This document shows, piece after piece, positions 28,440-37,046 of a stretch of DNA of 64,000 nt. Where the stretch lies: contig NZ_LIVQ01000002.1 in NCBI RefSeq assembly GCF_001905445.1, forward strand, positions 682,001 through 746,000. Reading direction: 5' to 3'. The position numbers and the translations under genes are program-made. Within the stretch, counting starts at the first letter, position 1. Each line of letters starts with the position of its first letter. The DNA comes from Streptomyces sp. CB00455 (GTDB lineage Bacteria; Actinomycetota; Actinomycetes; Streptomycetales; Streptomycetaceae). The notes under the pieces are model-generated. The model made no database searches. It was not told where the DNA came from and was given only the letters and a program-made list of their open reading frames with translations.

Positions 28440-29321
28440 CTACGCATTCTCCCGGATGCCCGCGAAGAGGTCGGACTCGGGGAGGGAAGTGTCGACGAAC
28501 GACTTCGCGAGCTCGTACTCCTCCGTGGGCCAGACCTCCTTCTGGATCTCCATCGGGACGTGGAACCAGCCGCCGTCCGGGTCGATCTGCGTGGCGTGCG
28601 CGATGAGCGCCTTGTCGCGGATCTCGAAGAACTCGGCGCAGGGCACGTGCGTGGTCAAGGTCCGCTCCTTGCGCTCGAACTCCTTCCACCGCTCCAGCCA
28701 CTCCCCGTAGGGGGATTCCAGGCCGCGGGCGAGGAGCGCCTCGTGCAGGGCGATGGTGCGCGGCTTGTTGAAGCCCTGGTTGTAGTAGAGCTTCTGCGGC
28801 TGGTAGGCGGGGCCGAACTCGGCCTCCGGGTACTTCTCGGTGTCGGCCGCGCCGTCGAAGGCCACCATGGAGATCCGGTGGGTCATGATGTGGTCGGGGT
28901 GGGGGTAGCCGCCGTTCTCGTCGTAGGTGGTGACGACCTGCGGCCGGAAGGCGCGGATCTTCTTCACCAGACGGCCGGCGGCCTCGTCCACGTCTTCCAG
29001 CGCGAAGCAGCCCTCGGGCAGCGGGGGCAGCGGGTCGCCCTCCGGCAGGCCGGAGTCGATGTAGCCGAGCCATTCCTGCTGGATGCCGAGGATCTCGCGG
29101 GCCTCGTCCATCTCCTTGGCGCGGACCTCGTGGATGTGCTCCTCGATGTACTTGTCGCCCTGGAGCTTGGGGTTCAGCACGGAGCCCCGCTCACCGCCGG
29201 TGCAGGTGACGACCAGCACGGGCACCCCCTCGGACACGTACTTGGCCATGGTGGCCGCGCCCTTGCTCGACTCGTCGTCGGGGTGGGCGTGGACGGCCAT
29301 CAGTCGAAGCTGCTCGGTCAA
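28440..29321 (-). CDS. mca: Mycothiol S-conjugate amidase
   Basis: 293-residue zinc amidase that cleaves mycothiol S-conjugates to a mercapturic acid and GlcN-Ins, the actinobacterial detoxification step. The LmbE/MshB-family zinc motif AVHAHPDDE is at about 9-17, the second ligand group HPDH near 141-144, and TCTGGERGSVLNP is family-typical. TTG at 29321 is taken as the start because AGAGGA lies about 8 nt upstream and the protein then begins TEQLRLMAVHAHPDDE as relatives do. It is divergent from the DUF4307 gene. Confidence 0.95.
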   Translation of the reverse strand: MTEQLRLMAVHAHPDDESSKGAATMAKYVSEGVPVLVVTCTGGERGSVLNPKLQGDKYIEEHIHEVRAKEMDEAREILGIQQEWLGYIDSGLPEGDPLPPLPEGCFALEDVDEAAGRLVKKIRAFRPQVVTTYDENGGYPHPDHIMTHRISMVAFDGAADTEKYPEAEFGPAYQPQKLYYNQGFNKPRTIALHEALLARGLESPYGEWLERWKEFERKERTLTTHVPCAEFFEIRDKALIAHATQIDPDGGWFHVPMEIQKEVWPTEEYELAKSFVDTSLPESDLFAGIRENA

Positions 29322-29357
29322 GACAGGATCCTCTGTGGTTCGGCGCGACGGGCGACT

Positions 29358-29386
29358 TCTATAGTGACCGAATCGGGGGAAGGAAA
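29358..29386 (-). promoter_or_regulatory. Possible mca promoter
   Basis: On the minus strand TATAGA (29363-29358) is preceded by TTTCCT (29386-29381) with a 17-nt spacer. The overlapping plus-strand hexamer TATAGT (29360-29365) could serve the divergent gene. Pattern-based, weak -35 elements. Confidence 0.35.
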
Positions 29387-29440
29387 ATTCCGGGGCGGGC
29401 CCGCGGGGCCCCGCCTCCGCCCTCTCGGAAGGAACGATCG

Positions 29441-29854
29441 ATGAGCACGGTACGCGAGGACCTGCCCGAGGGCCGCTACGGCCGGTCGGCGGACGAGCGC
29501 GCGGACCGCGGGCTCAAGGTCGTCGGGTCGGTGCTGGGCGTCGTGCTGCTGGGCCTCGTCGGCTGGATCGGCTGGGACTACATCGCGGGGCAGAGCGTCA
29601 GCGCCGAGGTGATCAAGTTCCAGGTGGTGTCGGACACCGAGGTGAAGGTGCACCTGGAGGTCCGCAAGGAGTCCTCCGTCACCGGGGTGTGCACGCTGAG
29701 CTCGCAGGACGAGGGGCACGGCGAAGTGGGCCGCGGCGACTTCACCTTCGCGCAGCCGGTGGGCCGGGTGGACGAGGTCCTCTCGCTGAAGACCACCAAG
29801 CGCGCCACCATGGTCGAGCTGACCGGCTGCCAGCCGCTCGCCTCGGCCCGCTGA
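29441..29854 (+). CDS. DUF4307 membrane-anchored protein
   Basis: 137 residues: an acidic and basic cytoplasmic N-terminus, one transmembrane helix at about 26-48, then a small extracytoplasmic beta domain with two cysteines (GVCTLSSQ, LTGCQP). The layout matches the actinobacterial DUF4307 family. ATG with AAGGAACGATCG upstream. It is often found between mca and greA; role unknown. Confidence 0.85.
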   Translation: MSTVREDLPEGRYGRSADERADRGLKVVGSVLGVVLLGLVGWIGWDYIAGQSVSAEVIKFQVVSDTEVKVHLEVRKESSVTGVCTLSSQDEGHGEVGRGDFTFAQPVGRVDEVLSLKTTKRATMVELTGCQPLASAR

Positions 29855-30099
29855 GGCCGGGCGGGCCGCCCGGCGCGGTCGCCGACGCGCCCGGCCGTAC
29901 GGGAGCCGTACGGTGGAGGGACCGGGACGTGCACGGTCCGGGACGCCCTGCGGTGCGACATCCGCGGCGCGGTCCCGGAGGCGACCCCGGGGGCAACGGG
30001 CCTCGCGGGTCCTCCCCCTTTTCTTCCCGAATTGTTAGGCTCGTGGTTTCGCCCGCCGCTGGCGGCCATGTAGTCCCCCTGTACCGACGAGGAGCACCC

Positions 30100-30597
30100 G
30101 TGACCCAGACGAGCGAAAGCGTCACCTGGCTGACCCAGGCGGCGTACGACCAGCTGAAGGCGGAGCTGGACTACCTCTCTGGTCCCGCCCGCACGGAGAT
30201 CGCCGCGAAGATCGCAGCCGCCCGCGAGGAGGGCGACCTGCGCGAGAACGGCGGCTACCACGCGGCCAAGGAGGAGCAGGGCAAGCAGGAACTCCGCGTC
30301 CGCCAGCTGACGCAGCTCCTGGAGAACGCCAAGGTCGGTACCGCTCCGGCGTCCGACGGCGTCGTGGCCCCCGGCACCCTCGTCAAGATCGCCTTCGACG
30401 GCGACGAGGACGACACCATGGAGTTCCTCCTGGCCTCCCGCGAGTACGCGTCCTCGGACTTCGAGACGTACTCGCCGCAGTCCCCGCTGGGCAGCGGTGT
30501 GATGGGCAAGGCGATCGGTGAGGACGCTCAGTACGAGCTGCCGAACGGCAAGAAGGCCTCCGTCAAGATCCTGAACGTCAAGCCCTTCACCGGCTGA
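30100..30597 (+). CDS. greA: Transcription elongation factor GreA
   Basis: 165 residues with the GreA coiled-coil (about 10-80, including AAKIAAAREEGDLRENGGYH, the tip with conserved acidic D/E pair) and the C-terminal FKBP-like domain with SPLGSGVMGK. It binds backtracked RNA polymerase and stimulates transcript cleavage. The GTG at 30100 has GAGGAG 5-6 nt upstream. A 20-bp hairpin closes the gene. Confidence 0.97.
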   Translation: MTQTSESVTWLTQAAYDQLKAELDYLSGPARTEIAAKIAAAREEGDLRENGGYHAAKEEQGKQELRVRQLTQLLENAKVGTAPASDGVVAPGTLVKIAFDGDEDDTMEFLLASREYASSDFETYSPQSPLGSGVMGKAIGEDAQYELPNGKKASVKILNVKPFTG

Positions 30598-30620
30598 TCA
30601 CCCTCGATCACCGCGCTTCA

Positions 30621-30665
30621 CGCGCCGATGCCCGGCCGGGTCCGCCCCGGCCGGGCATCGGCGCG
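30621..30665. terminator. Perfect 20-bp hairpin after greA
   Basis: The arms at 30621-30640 and 30646-30665 are exactly complementary around a 5-nt loop, 24 nt after the greA stop and before the end of the convergent ABC permease gene. It should terminate from both sides. Confidence 0.8.
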
Positions 30666-30740
30666 TCCGGGGCCGGTCCGGCCGCGGACGGCGGCGCCGG
30701 GCCTGCCGGTCGCCGGCGGACCCGGATCCGCCCCGGTTCC

Positions 30741-31634
30741 CTACGCGGTCGCCGAGCGGTACTTGCGGACCGCCAGGGTCCGGAAGACCGCGATGATCAG
30801 CAGCGACCACAGGACGGACGCCGTCACCGGGTGCTGCATCGGCCAGGCATCCGGTACGGGATATCCCTCGGGGAGGTTCCCGAAGAGCACGCGGGCGGCC
30901 TGGACGGTGGCGCTGAAGGGGTTCCACTCCGCGATGTGGCGCAGGAAGGGCGGCATGTTCTCGGAGGGGACGAAGGCGTTCGAGATGAACGTCAGCGGGA
31001 AGAGCCAGATCAGTCCGCCCGACGTGGCCGCCTCCGGGGTGCGCACCGAGAGGCCGATCAGCGCGCCGATCCAGGAGAAGGCGTAGCCGAGCAGGAGCAG
31101 CAGCCCGAAGCCGGCGAGGACCTCGCCGATGTTCGTGTGGGTGCGCCAGCCGACGATCAGGGCGACGATCGCGAGGACGACGACGGTCAGCGTGGTCTGG
31201 ACGAGGTCGGCGAGCGTACGGCCGGTGAGGACGGCGCCGCGGGCCATGGGCAGGGAGCGGAAGCGGTCGATCAGGCCCTTGTGCATGTCGTCGGCGATGC
31301 CGGCGCCCGCGCCGGCGGTGGCGAAGGTGACGGTCTGGGCGAAGATGCCCGCCATCAGGAATTCGCGGTAGGCGGCGGGCGAGGTGCTGCCTCCGACGCT
31401 GATGGAGCCGCCGAAGACGTAGCTGAAGAGCACGACGAACATGACCGGCTGGATCACACCGAAGATGATCATCTCGGGGATCCGGGACATCCGGATCAGG
31501 TTCCGCTTGGCGATCACCAGCGAGTCGTTGACCCCCTGCACGATGCCGCCGCGCGGGCGGGGTGCCGCGAGCTCCGGGGTAGGGGAGGCGCCCGGGCTCG
31601 GGGAGGTGCCCGGCGTCGGGGAGGTGGTGGTCAC
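30741..31634 (-). CDS. ABC-2-type permease, drug exporter family (DrrB-like)
   Basis: 297 residues: a Pro/Ser-rich N-terminus, then six predicted transmembrane helices in the ABC-2 permease arrangement, with the conserved loop DDMHKGLIDRFRSLPM and the ABC-2 signature-like FVPSENMPPFLRHIAEWNPF. It forms an export complex with the ATPase upstream, whose stop overlaps this ATG by 4 nt. Likely export of a hydrophobic compound; substrate unknown. Confidence 0.93.
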   Translation of the reverse strand: MTTTSPTPGTSPSPGASPTPELAAPRPRGGIVQGVNDSLVIAKRNLIRMSRIPEMIIFGVIQPVMFVVLFSYVFGGSISVGGSTSPAAYREFLMAGIFAQTVTFATAGAGAGIADDMHKGLIDRFRSLPMARGAVLTGRTLADLVQTTLTVVVLAIVALIVGWRTHTNIGEVLAGFGLLLLLGYAFSWIGALIGLSVRTPEAATSGGLIWLFPLTFISNAFVPSENMPPFLRHIAEWNPFSATVQAARVLFGNLPEGYPVPDAWPMQHPVTASVLWSLLIIAVFRTLAVRKYRSATA

Positions 31635-32653
31635 TTCGCCGTCTCCTTCCGCGCCGCCTTGCGGCCCTTGGGTTCCGCGCCGGCAGCGCCGTCGCCGTTG
31701 TCGTCGCCCGCCAGCTCGGCCGCGTGGCCGGTGAGGGATATGAACACGTCGTCAAGGGTGGGGCGGCGCAGGCCGATGTCGTCGATCTCGATGCCCCGGC
31801 CGTCCAGTTCCCGGATGACCTCGGCGAGGAGCCTGGCGCCCCCGGACACCGGCACGGTGAGCTTGCGCGTGTGGAGTTCGACGGAGGTCTCGCCCTTGCC
31901 GAAGCCGGCGAGGACCTGGCGCGCGGCCGTGATGTGCTCGCGCTCGTGGACGACGACCTCCACGCGCTCGCCGCCCGTGCGGGCCTTGAGCTGGTCGGAG
32001 GTGCCGCGGGCGATGACCTTGCCCTGGTCGACCACGGCGATGTCGTGCGCGAGGTGGTCGGCCTCCTCCAGGTACTGCGTGGTGAGCAGCAGGGTGGTGC
32101 CGCCCGCGACCAGTTCCTGGATGATCCCCCAGAGCTGCTGGCGGTTGCGGGGGTCGAGTCCGGTGGTGGGCTCGTCCATGAACATGACGGGCGGACTGAC
32201 GACGAGGGCGGCCGCGAGGTCCAGGCGCCTGCGCATGCCTCCGGAGTAGGTCTTGGCGGTGCGGTCGGCGGCGTCGGCGAGGTGGAAGCGCTCCAGGAGT
32301 TCCGTGGCCCGGGCCTTCGCGGCCTTCGCCTTCATCTGGTAGAGCTGCCCGACCATCTGGAGGTTCTCGCGGCCGGTGAGGTACTCGTCGACGGCGGCGA
32401 ACTGGCCCGACAGGCCGATGGCGCGGCGGACCTCGTTGGGGTGCCCCAGCACGTCGATGCCGGCGACGACGGCCTTGCCGCGGTCGGGGCGCAAGAGGGT
32501 GGTCAGGACGCGCACGGTCGTGGTCTTGCCCGCGCCGTTGGGGCCGAGCAGGCCGAGGACGGTGCCTTCGGGGACGTCGAGGTCCACGCCGTCCAGAGCC
32601 CGGACGTCGCCGAATGTCTTGACCAGGCCTTCGGCGTAGATGGCGCCTGGCAT
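31631..32653 (-). CDS. ABC transporter ATP-binding protein, drug exporter family (DrrA-like)
   Basis: 340 residues. Walker A GPNGAGKTT (about 37-45), Q-loop region, signature YSGGMRRRLDLA, Walker B VMFMDEPTTGLDP and the switch His region are intact. The DrrA-type C-terminal domain follows, with the family motif LRRPTLDDVFISLTG, and a charged Lys/Gly tail. AAGGAG precedes the ATG. Upstream at 32785-32803 two adjacent palindromes may be an operator. Confidence 0.94.
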   Translation of the reverse strand: MPGAIYAEGLVKTFGDVRALDGVDLDVPEGTVLGLLGPNGAGKTTTVRVLTTLLRPDRGKAVVAGIDVLGHPNEVRRAIGLSGQFAAVDEYLTGRENLQMVGQLYQMKAKAAKARATELLERFHLADAADRTAKTYSGGMRRRLDLAAALVVSPPVMFMDEPTTGLDPRNRQQLWGIIQELVAGGTTLLLTTQYLEEADHLAHDIAVVDQGKVIARGTSDQLKARTGGERVEVVVHEREHITAARQVLAGFGKGETSVELHTRKLTVPVSGGARLLAEVIRELDGRGIEIDDIGLRRPTLDDVFISLTGHAAELAGDDNGDGAAGAEPKGRKAARKETAK

Positions 32654-32784
32654 GGGGATTCTCCTTGTGTGGAGGTGAAGTGGGCCAGTGTGATCGGCAC
32701 ATTTCCAGACAAATACTAGGGGCGCCGGACATCACTCGCCCGGCCCGGCGGGGGGTGCCCCGACCCCGCCTCCCGGCCGCACCC

Positions 32785-32803
32785 TAACGCGTTATATCGC
32801 GAT
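32785..32803. promoter_or_regulatory. Adjacent palindromes upstream of the ABC exporter
   Basis: TAACGCGTTA (32785-32794) and ATCGCGAT (32796-32803) are perfect palindromes in the ilvA-ABC gap, about 130 nt before the ATPase start, in an AT-richer patch. They share ATATCGCG with a palindrome before the MarR gene (34271-34281). Candidate operator; the regulator is not proven. Confidence 0.35.
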
Positions 32804-32881
32804 CCGCCACGGGATTGCGCAGGCTGGTCGCGGCCGGCGTCCCACGGCGGGCCGGTCACGGCGCAATCCGTATCAGCCGTA

Positions 32882-34114
32882 TCAGCCGTTGACCGCGTAG
32901 CCCGCGCCGTGCAGCGCCCGCGCGACCTGTGCGCAGTGCTCGGGGCCCTTCGTCTCCAGGTGCAGTTCCACCTCCACCTCGGTGAGCCCCAGGCGCGGGT
33001 CGGTCCGTACGTGACTCACGTCCAACACGTTCGCATCCGCCTCCGACAACACCCCCAGGAGCCCGGCCAGGGCGCCGGGCCGGTCGGTCACGCGCAACCG
33101 CAGCGACAGGTAGCGGCCCGCTGCGGCCATGCCGTGGCGCAGGATGCGCTGGAGCAGCAGCGGATCGACGTTCCCGCCGGACAGGACGGCCACCACCGGT
33201 CCCCCGCCGTACAGTTCGGGCTCGCTCAGCAGCGCGGCGACCGGGCTGCACCCCGCCGGTTCGACCACCAGCTTGGCCCGCTCCATGCACAGCAGCAGCG
33301 CCTTGGAGAGCGCGTCCTCGGATACCGTACGCACGTCGTCGAGCAGTTCGCCGATGATTTTGAAGGGGATGTCGCCGGGGCGGCCCACCTTGATGCCGTC
33401 CGCCATGGTGTTCGGGTTGTCGACCGAGACGGGGTGGCCGACCCGCAGCGAGGGCGGGTAAGCGGCCGCGCCGGCCGCCTGGACCCCGATGATCCGCACG
33501 TCCGGGCGCAGCGCCTTCACCGCGACCGCGATGCCGGCCGCGAGACCGCCGCCGCCGATGCCGACGACGATGGTGCGGACCTCGGGGCACTGCTCCAGGA
33601 TCTCCAGGCCCACCGTGCCCTGGCCGGCGATGATGTCGCGGTGGTCGAACGGGTGGATGAACACCGCCCCGGTGCGGTCCGCGTGCTCCTGGGCGGCGGC
33701 GAGGGCCTCGTCGACGACCTGCCCGTGCAGGCGCACCTCGGCGCCGTACTCCTCGGTCGCGGCCACCTTGGGCAGGGGCGCCCCCACGGGCATGAACACC
33801 GTCGAGCGGACCCCGAGGAGGGAGGAGGCCAGCGCCACGCCCTGCGCGTGATTGCCCGCGCTGGCGGCCACGACGCCGGCGGCACGCTGCTCGGGGCGCA
33901 GGCCGGCGATGCGCACGTACGCCCCGCGCAGCTTGAAGGAGCCGGTGCGCTGGAGGTTCTCGCACTTGAAGTGCACCGGGGAGCCGGTGAGCGAGGAGAG
34001 GTGCCTGCTGCCTTCCATCGCGGTGACCCGGGAGACGCCGGACAGCATCTTCTGAGCCCCCCTGACGTCGTCGAGGATGACCTGCGGGACGGGCTCGGGC
34101 ACGCGGTAGTTCAT
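32882..34114 (-). CDS. ilvA: Threonine ammonia-lyase with single C-terminal ACT domain
   Basis: 410-residue fold-type II PLP enzyme that deaminates threonine to 2-oxobutanoate, feeding isoleucine synthesis or catabolism. PLP lysine K61 is in TGSFKLRGAY; the phosphate loop is GIGGGGLAAG. One ACT domain follows from about 330 (LSLRLRVTDRPGALAGLLGV). The single ACT fits the shorter biosynthetic/catabolic form. The ATG at 34114 has only a weak ribosome site. A 9-bp direct repeat (GTATCAGCC) lies at the stop codon. It is divergent from the MarR gene. Confidence 0.94.
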   Translation of the reverse strand: MNYRVPEPVPQVILDDVRGAQKMLSGVSRVTAMEGSRHLSSLTGSPVHFKCENLQRTGSFKLRGAYVRIAGLRPEQRAAGVVAASAGNHAQGVALASSLLGVRSTVFMPVGAPLPKVAATEEYGAEVRLHGQVVDEALAAAQEHADRTGAVFIHPFDHRDIIAGQGTVGLEILEQCPEVRTIVVGIGGGGLAAGIAVAVKALRPDVRIIGVQAAGAAAYPPSLRVGHPVSVDNPNTMADGIKVGRPGDIPFKIIGELLDDVRTVSEDALSKALLLCMERAKLVVEPAGCSPVAALLSEPELYGGGPVVAVLSGGNVDPLLLQRILRHGMAAAGRYLSLRLRVTDRPGALAGLLGVLSEADANVLDVSHVRTDPRLGLTEVEVELHLETKGPEHCAQVARALHGAGYAVNG

Positions 34115-34270
34115 GCCGCCAGTCTCGCAGCCCGCACGCGGCCCGGCCCCGGACCGCGGCGCGGGCTGGGCCGGGCGCGGAAGGCGAGCCGGCGGAAGGC
34201 GAGCAGGCAGGAGTGCGGTCGGCGGGAGGAACGGCCGCTCGCGGCGCAGCGGGCGCGGCCCCGGACAGGG

Positions 34271-34281
34271 GCGATATCGCG
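34271..34281. promoter_or_regulatory. GCGATATCGC palindrome between ilvA and the MarR gene
   Basis: A perfect 10-bp palindrome (34271-34280) in the divergent region, with ATATCGCG (34274-34281) shared with the site before the ABC exporter. Could be the MarR autoregulatory site. Confidence 0.35.
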
Positions 34282-34412
34282 CCAACCGGGAACGCCGTGC
34301 GACCACCCCGCGGGCGGCCCGTACCAGTTCTCGTGCGAGACGTACGAGGCGCCGCACGGCCGCGTACTGTGTCCCCCATCCTTGTCGGACCACGCGAAGA
34401 GAGCCCACGGCC

Positions 34413-34934
34413 ATGCCTTACTCCCCGGCCAATTCCGATCTGCCCGCGGCGGCCGAAGCACCCGCCGGTTCCGGTCTCCTCGACGCGCTCCAGCACCAGG
34501 TGGCGGTCTTCGCCCGCCGCGCCGAGCAGACCCGTCTCGGCGGTGTCGGGCAGGCCCGCAACTCGATGGACCGCGCCGCATACCTGTTGCTGAACCGGCT
34601 CGACCTGGAGGGGCCGATGGGCGTCAAGGCGCTCGCCGGCGGCATGGGCATCGACTCCTCCACGGTCACCCGGCAGGTCGCGCCCCTGGTCGACAGCGGC
34701 CTGGTGAAGCGGACCTCGCACCCCGAGGACGGCCGGGCCGTGGTGCTGGCGCTGTCCCCGCGGGGGCTGGCGCGGCTGGAGGAGGTCCGCTCCTCGCGGC
34801 GCGAGCTGATGGCGCGCGTGACGGAGGACTGGACCGAGGAGGAGCGCGAGTCCTTCACCGGGCTGCTGACCCGCTTCAACCTGTCGCTGTCGGAGCTGAT
34901 GGCGGCCGTCGCCGAGGCCGGCCCGGCCTCCTGA
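34413..34934 (+). CDS. MarR-family transcriptional regulator
   Basis: 173 residues with the MarR winged helix in the centre (MGVKALAGGMGIDSSTVTRQ, then the wing HPEDGRAVVLALSPRG) and dimerisation helices at both ends. The ATG at 34413 has GAAGAG upstream. It is divergent from ilvA; beyond ilvA is a drug-type ABC exporter, the sort of gene MarR proteins often repress. Effector unknown. Confidence 0.92.
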   Translation: MPYSPANSDLPAAAEAPAGSGLLDALQHQVAVFARRAEQTRLGGVGQARNSMDRAAYLLLNRLDLEGPMGVKALAGGMGIDSSTVTRQVAPLVDSGLVKRTSHPEDGRAVVLALSPRGLARLEEVRSSRRELMARVTEDWTEEERESFTGLLTRFNLSLSELMAAVAEAGPAS

Positions 34935-35015
34935 GGCGGCCCGCGGCCCGGACGCCCGGCCGGGTCCGTCCGACCTCTTGACCAGGGTGGTCCCGCTGCC
35001 CGCACTATGTGACCC

Positions 35016-35438
35016 ATGCGGGCGGTTGAGCAACGGGCGTGCCCCTACGCGGAGTTCGAGTCCTTCGTCGCGGGCGCGGCGGGGCGGCTCCTGCACGTCG
35101 CCGTGCTGCTGACCGGTGACCCGGAGGCCGCGCGCCGGCTGCTGGCGGGGGCGCTGGCGCGCACGTACGCGAGCTGGCGGCACCTGCGCGGGGACGATCC
35201 GTACGACCACACCCGCCAGGAGCTGTGCGCCGCCTTCGCCCGTACCGGCCGGCGCCACCACGGCGGGGCCGGGGTGCTGGCCCGGCTGACCGTGGCGGAG
35301 CGGCTCGTGCTGGTCCTGCGGATCTACGAAGGGGTCGCCGAGGAGGTCACGGCCGCGCAGCTGGGGCTGCCGGCCGAGCGGGTCCGGGTGCTGTGCAACC
35401 GGGCGGTGGCCGCGCTGCGGTCCCCGGAGGTGGCGTGA
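35016..35438 (+). CDS. Degenerate SigE-like ECF sigma factor-type protein
   Basis: 140 residues. The layout matches the actinobacterial SigE-like sigma factor family: an N-terminal region-2-like helix (FESFVAGAAGRLLHVAVLLTGDPEAARRLL), a shortened middle part, and a C-terminal region-4-like helix-turn-helix (EEVTAAQLGLPAERVRVLCNRAVAALR). It is about 30 residues shorter than usual and the region 2.4/4.2 contacts are poorly conserved, so it may not direct RNA polymerase. It overlaps the next gene (GTGA at 35435-35438). Confidence 0.65.
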   Translation: MRAVEQRACPYAEFESFVAGAAGRLLHVAVLLTGDPEAARRLLAGALARTYASWRHLRGDDPYDHTRQELCAAFARTGRRHHGGAGVLARLTVAERLVLVLRIYEGVAEEVTAAQLGLPAERVRVLCNRAVAALRSPEVA

Positions 35439-35689
35439 GCGGCGTCCCGGACCGGAAGGAAGCGCAGGTCAGACGGATCTTGGAGGGCCCGTACCCGGCG
35501 GTCCCGGCGGGACTCGCGGCGAGTGCGGCGGCCCGCGGCGCCCGGCTCCTGCGCCGGCGCCGGGCGCTGCGCAGGTTCGGCTGGACGGTGCTCCTCGCGG
35601 CGGCGGTGGCCTTCACGGTGTGGGCGGCGGCGGTCCGTCCCTGGGCCGCGCCTGCGGCGGGCATCTCTCCGCCGCTGGAGGGCTGGTAG
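35435..35689 (+). CDS. Small membrane protein coupled to the sigma-like gene
   Basis: 84 residues with one transmembrane helix (about 50-68, GWTVLLAAAVAFTVWAAAV) preceded by an Arg-rich stretch and followed by a short outer tail. GTG start with GGAGG 4 nt upstream, overlapping the stop of the sigma-like gene. The position suggests an anti-sigma-like or membrane-tethering partner, but no anti-sigma motif is visible. Confidence 0.65.
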   Translation: MSGVPDRKEAQVRRILEGPYPAVPAGLAASAAARGARLLRRRRALRRFGWTVLLAAAVAFTVWAAAVRPWAAPAAGISPPLEGW

Positions 35690-35711
35690 GCCCCGGGCGG
35701 CCGGCCCCGGG

Positions 35712-35750
35712 GCGCCTGCGCCGGACCCGGTCGGGATCCGGCGCAGGCGC
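35712..35750. terminator. 14-bp hairpin between convergent genes
   Basis: GCGCCTGCGCCGGA (35712-35725) pairs perfectly with TCCGGCGCAGGCGC (35737-35750) around an 11-nt loop, between the sigma-like operon and metB. Confidence 0.75.
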
Positions 35751-35812
35751 GAGCGGGGGCCGGACTCGCCGGCGCATCCGCCGCCCGGGCCCCGGGCGAC
35801 GCGGCGGATCGG

Positions 35813-36970
35813 CTAGCCCAGTGCCTGGGTCAGGTCCGCCAGAAGGTCGTCGGCGTTCTCGATGCCCACGGACAGGCGGACCAGGTCCGCCGGGACCTCC
35901 AGGGCCGAGCCGGCCACCGAGGCGTGCGTCATGCGGCCCGGGTGCTCGATCAGGGACTCGACGCCGCCCAGGGACTCGCCCAGCGTGAACAGCTTGGCGC
36001 GGTTGCAGACCTCGACCGCCGCCTCCTCGCCGCCCGCGACCCGGAAGGAGATCATCCCGCCGAAGTTGCGCATCTGCTTGGCGGCGACCTCGTGGCCCGG
36101 GTGCTCCGGTAGGCCCGGGTAGAGGACGTGGGTGACCTTGGGGTGGCGGGTCAGCAGCTCCGCGACCTTGGTGGCGTTCTCCGCGTGCCGGTCCATGCGC
36201 ACGGCCAGGGTCTTGATCCCGCGCAGCACGATCCACGAGTCGAAGGGCCCGGCCACCGCGCCCATCGCGTTCTGGTGGTAGGCCAGTTCCTCGCCGAGGG
36301 CCGCGTCCGCGGTGACCAGCGCGCCGCCGACCACGTCGGAGTGCCCGCCCATGTACTTGGTCAGCGAGTGCACGACCACGTCCGCGCCCAGTGCCAGGGG
36401 CTGCTGGAGGTAGGGGGACGCGAAGGTGTTGTCGACGACCAGCCTGGCGCCGGCCGAGCGCGCGATGTCGGCGACGACGGCGATGTCGGTGATGCCGAGC
36501 AGCGGATTGGAGGGGGTCTCGACCCAGATCGCCTTGGTCTTCGGGGTCAGGGCGGCGCGTACGGAGTCCGGGTCGGAGGTGTCGGCCACCGACCACTCCA
36601 CGCCCCAGCGCGAGACGACCTTCGCGAAGAGGCGGAAGGTGCCGCCGTAGGCGTCGTTCGGGATGACCACGTGGTCGCCCGGGGACAGCAGCGTACGCAG
36701 CAGGCAGTCCTCGGCGGCGAGCCCGGACGCGAAGGCGAGGCCGCGCCGGCCGCCCTCCAGGGCCGCGAGGTTCTCCTCCAGCGCGGTCCGGGTCGGATTG
36801 CCGCTGCGGCTGTACTCGTAGCCGCCGCGCAGTCCGCCGACGCCGTCCTGCTTGTACGTGGAGACCTGGTAGATCGGGGGTACGACCGCGCCGGTCAGGG
36901 GGTCCGCCGTGTTGCCCGCGTGGATCGCGCGGGTCTCGAAGTTCTGGTGCTCGTGGGTGTGGTCACTCAT
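35813..36970 (-). CDS. metB: Cystathionine gamma-synthase / Cys-Met metabolism PLP enzyme
   Basis: 385-residue fold-type I PLP enzyme, probably cystathionine gamma-synthase in methionine synthesis or a related gamma-lyase. PLP lysine K205 in HSLTKYMGGH, family motifs YEYSRSGNPTR, ASGLAAEDCL and the C-terminal GESLGGVESLIEHP. Substrate choice between synthase and lyase activity cannot be settled from sequence alone. It is divergent from a TM-anchored hypothetical gene and ends at a hairpin. Confidence 0.92.
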   Translation of the reverse strand: MSDHTHEHQNFETRAIHAGNTADPLTGAVVPPIYQVSTYKQDGVGGLRGGYEYSRSGNPTRTALEENLAALEGGRRGLAFASGLAAEDCLLRTLLSPGDHVVIPNDAYGGTFRLFAKVVSRWGVEWSVADTSDPDSVRAALTPKTKAIWVETPSNPLLGITDIAVVADIARSAGARLVVDNTFASPYLQQPLALGADVVVHSLTKYMGGHSDVVGGALVTADAALGEELAYHQNAMGAVAGPFDSWIVLRGIKTLAVRMDRHAENATKVAELLTRHPKVTHVLYPGLPEHPGHEVAAKQMRNFGGMISFRVAGGEEAAVEVCNRAKLFTLGESLGGVESLIEHPGRMTHASVAGSALEVPADLVRLSVGIENADDLLADLTQALG

Positions 36971-37046
36971 GGACAGAGCCTATGCCCAGCCCCGGGCCGA
37001 CTTCCCTATTGGCCTGCGGCACCCGCTGTCTGGTTCGCTGGGGGAC

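Noticed and set aside
30036..30041. TAGGCT as a -10 box for greA
   Set aside because: No -35 sequence at a proper distance; left out of the annotation.
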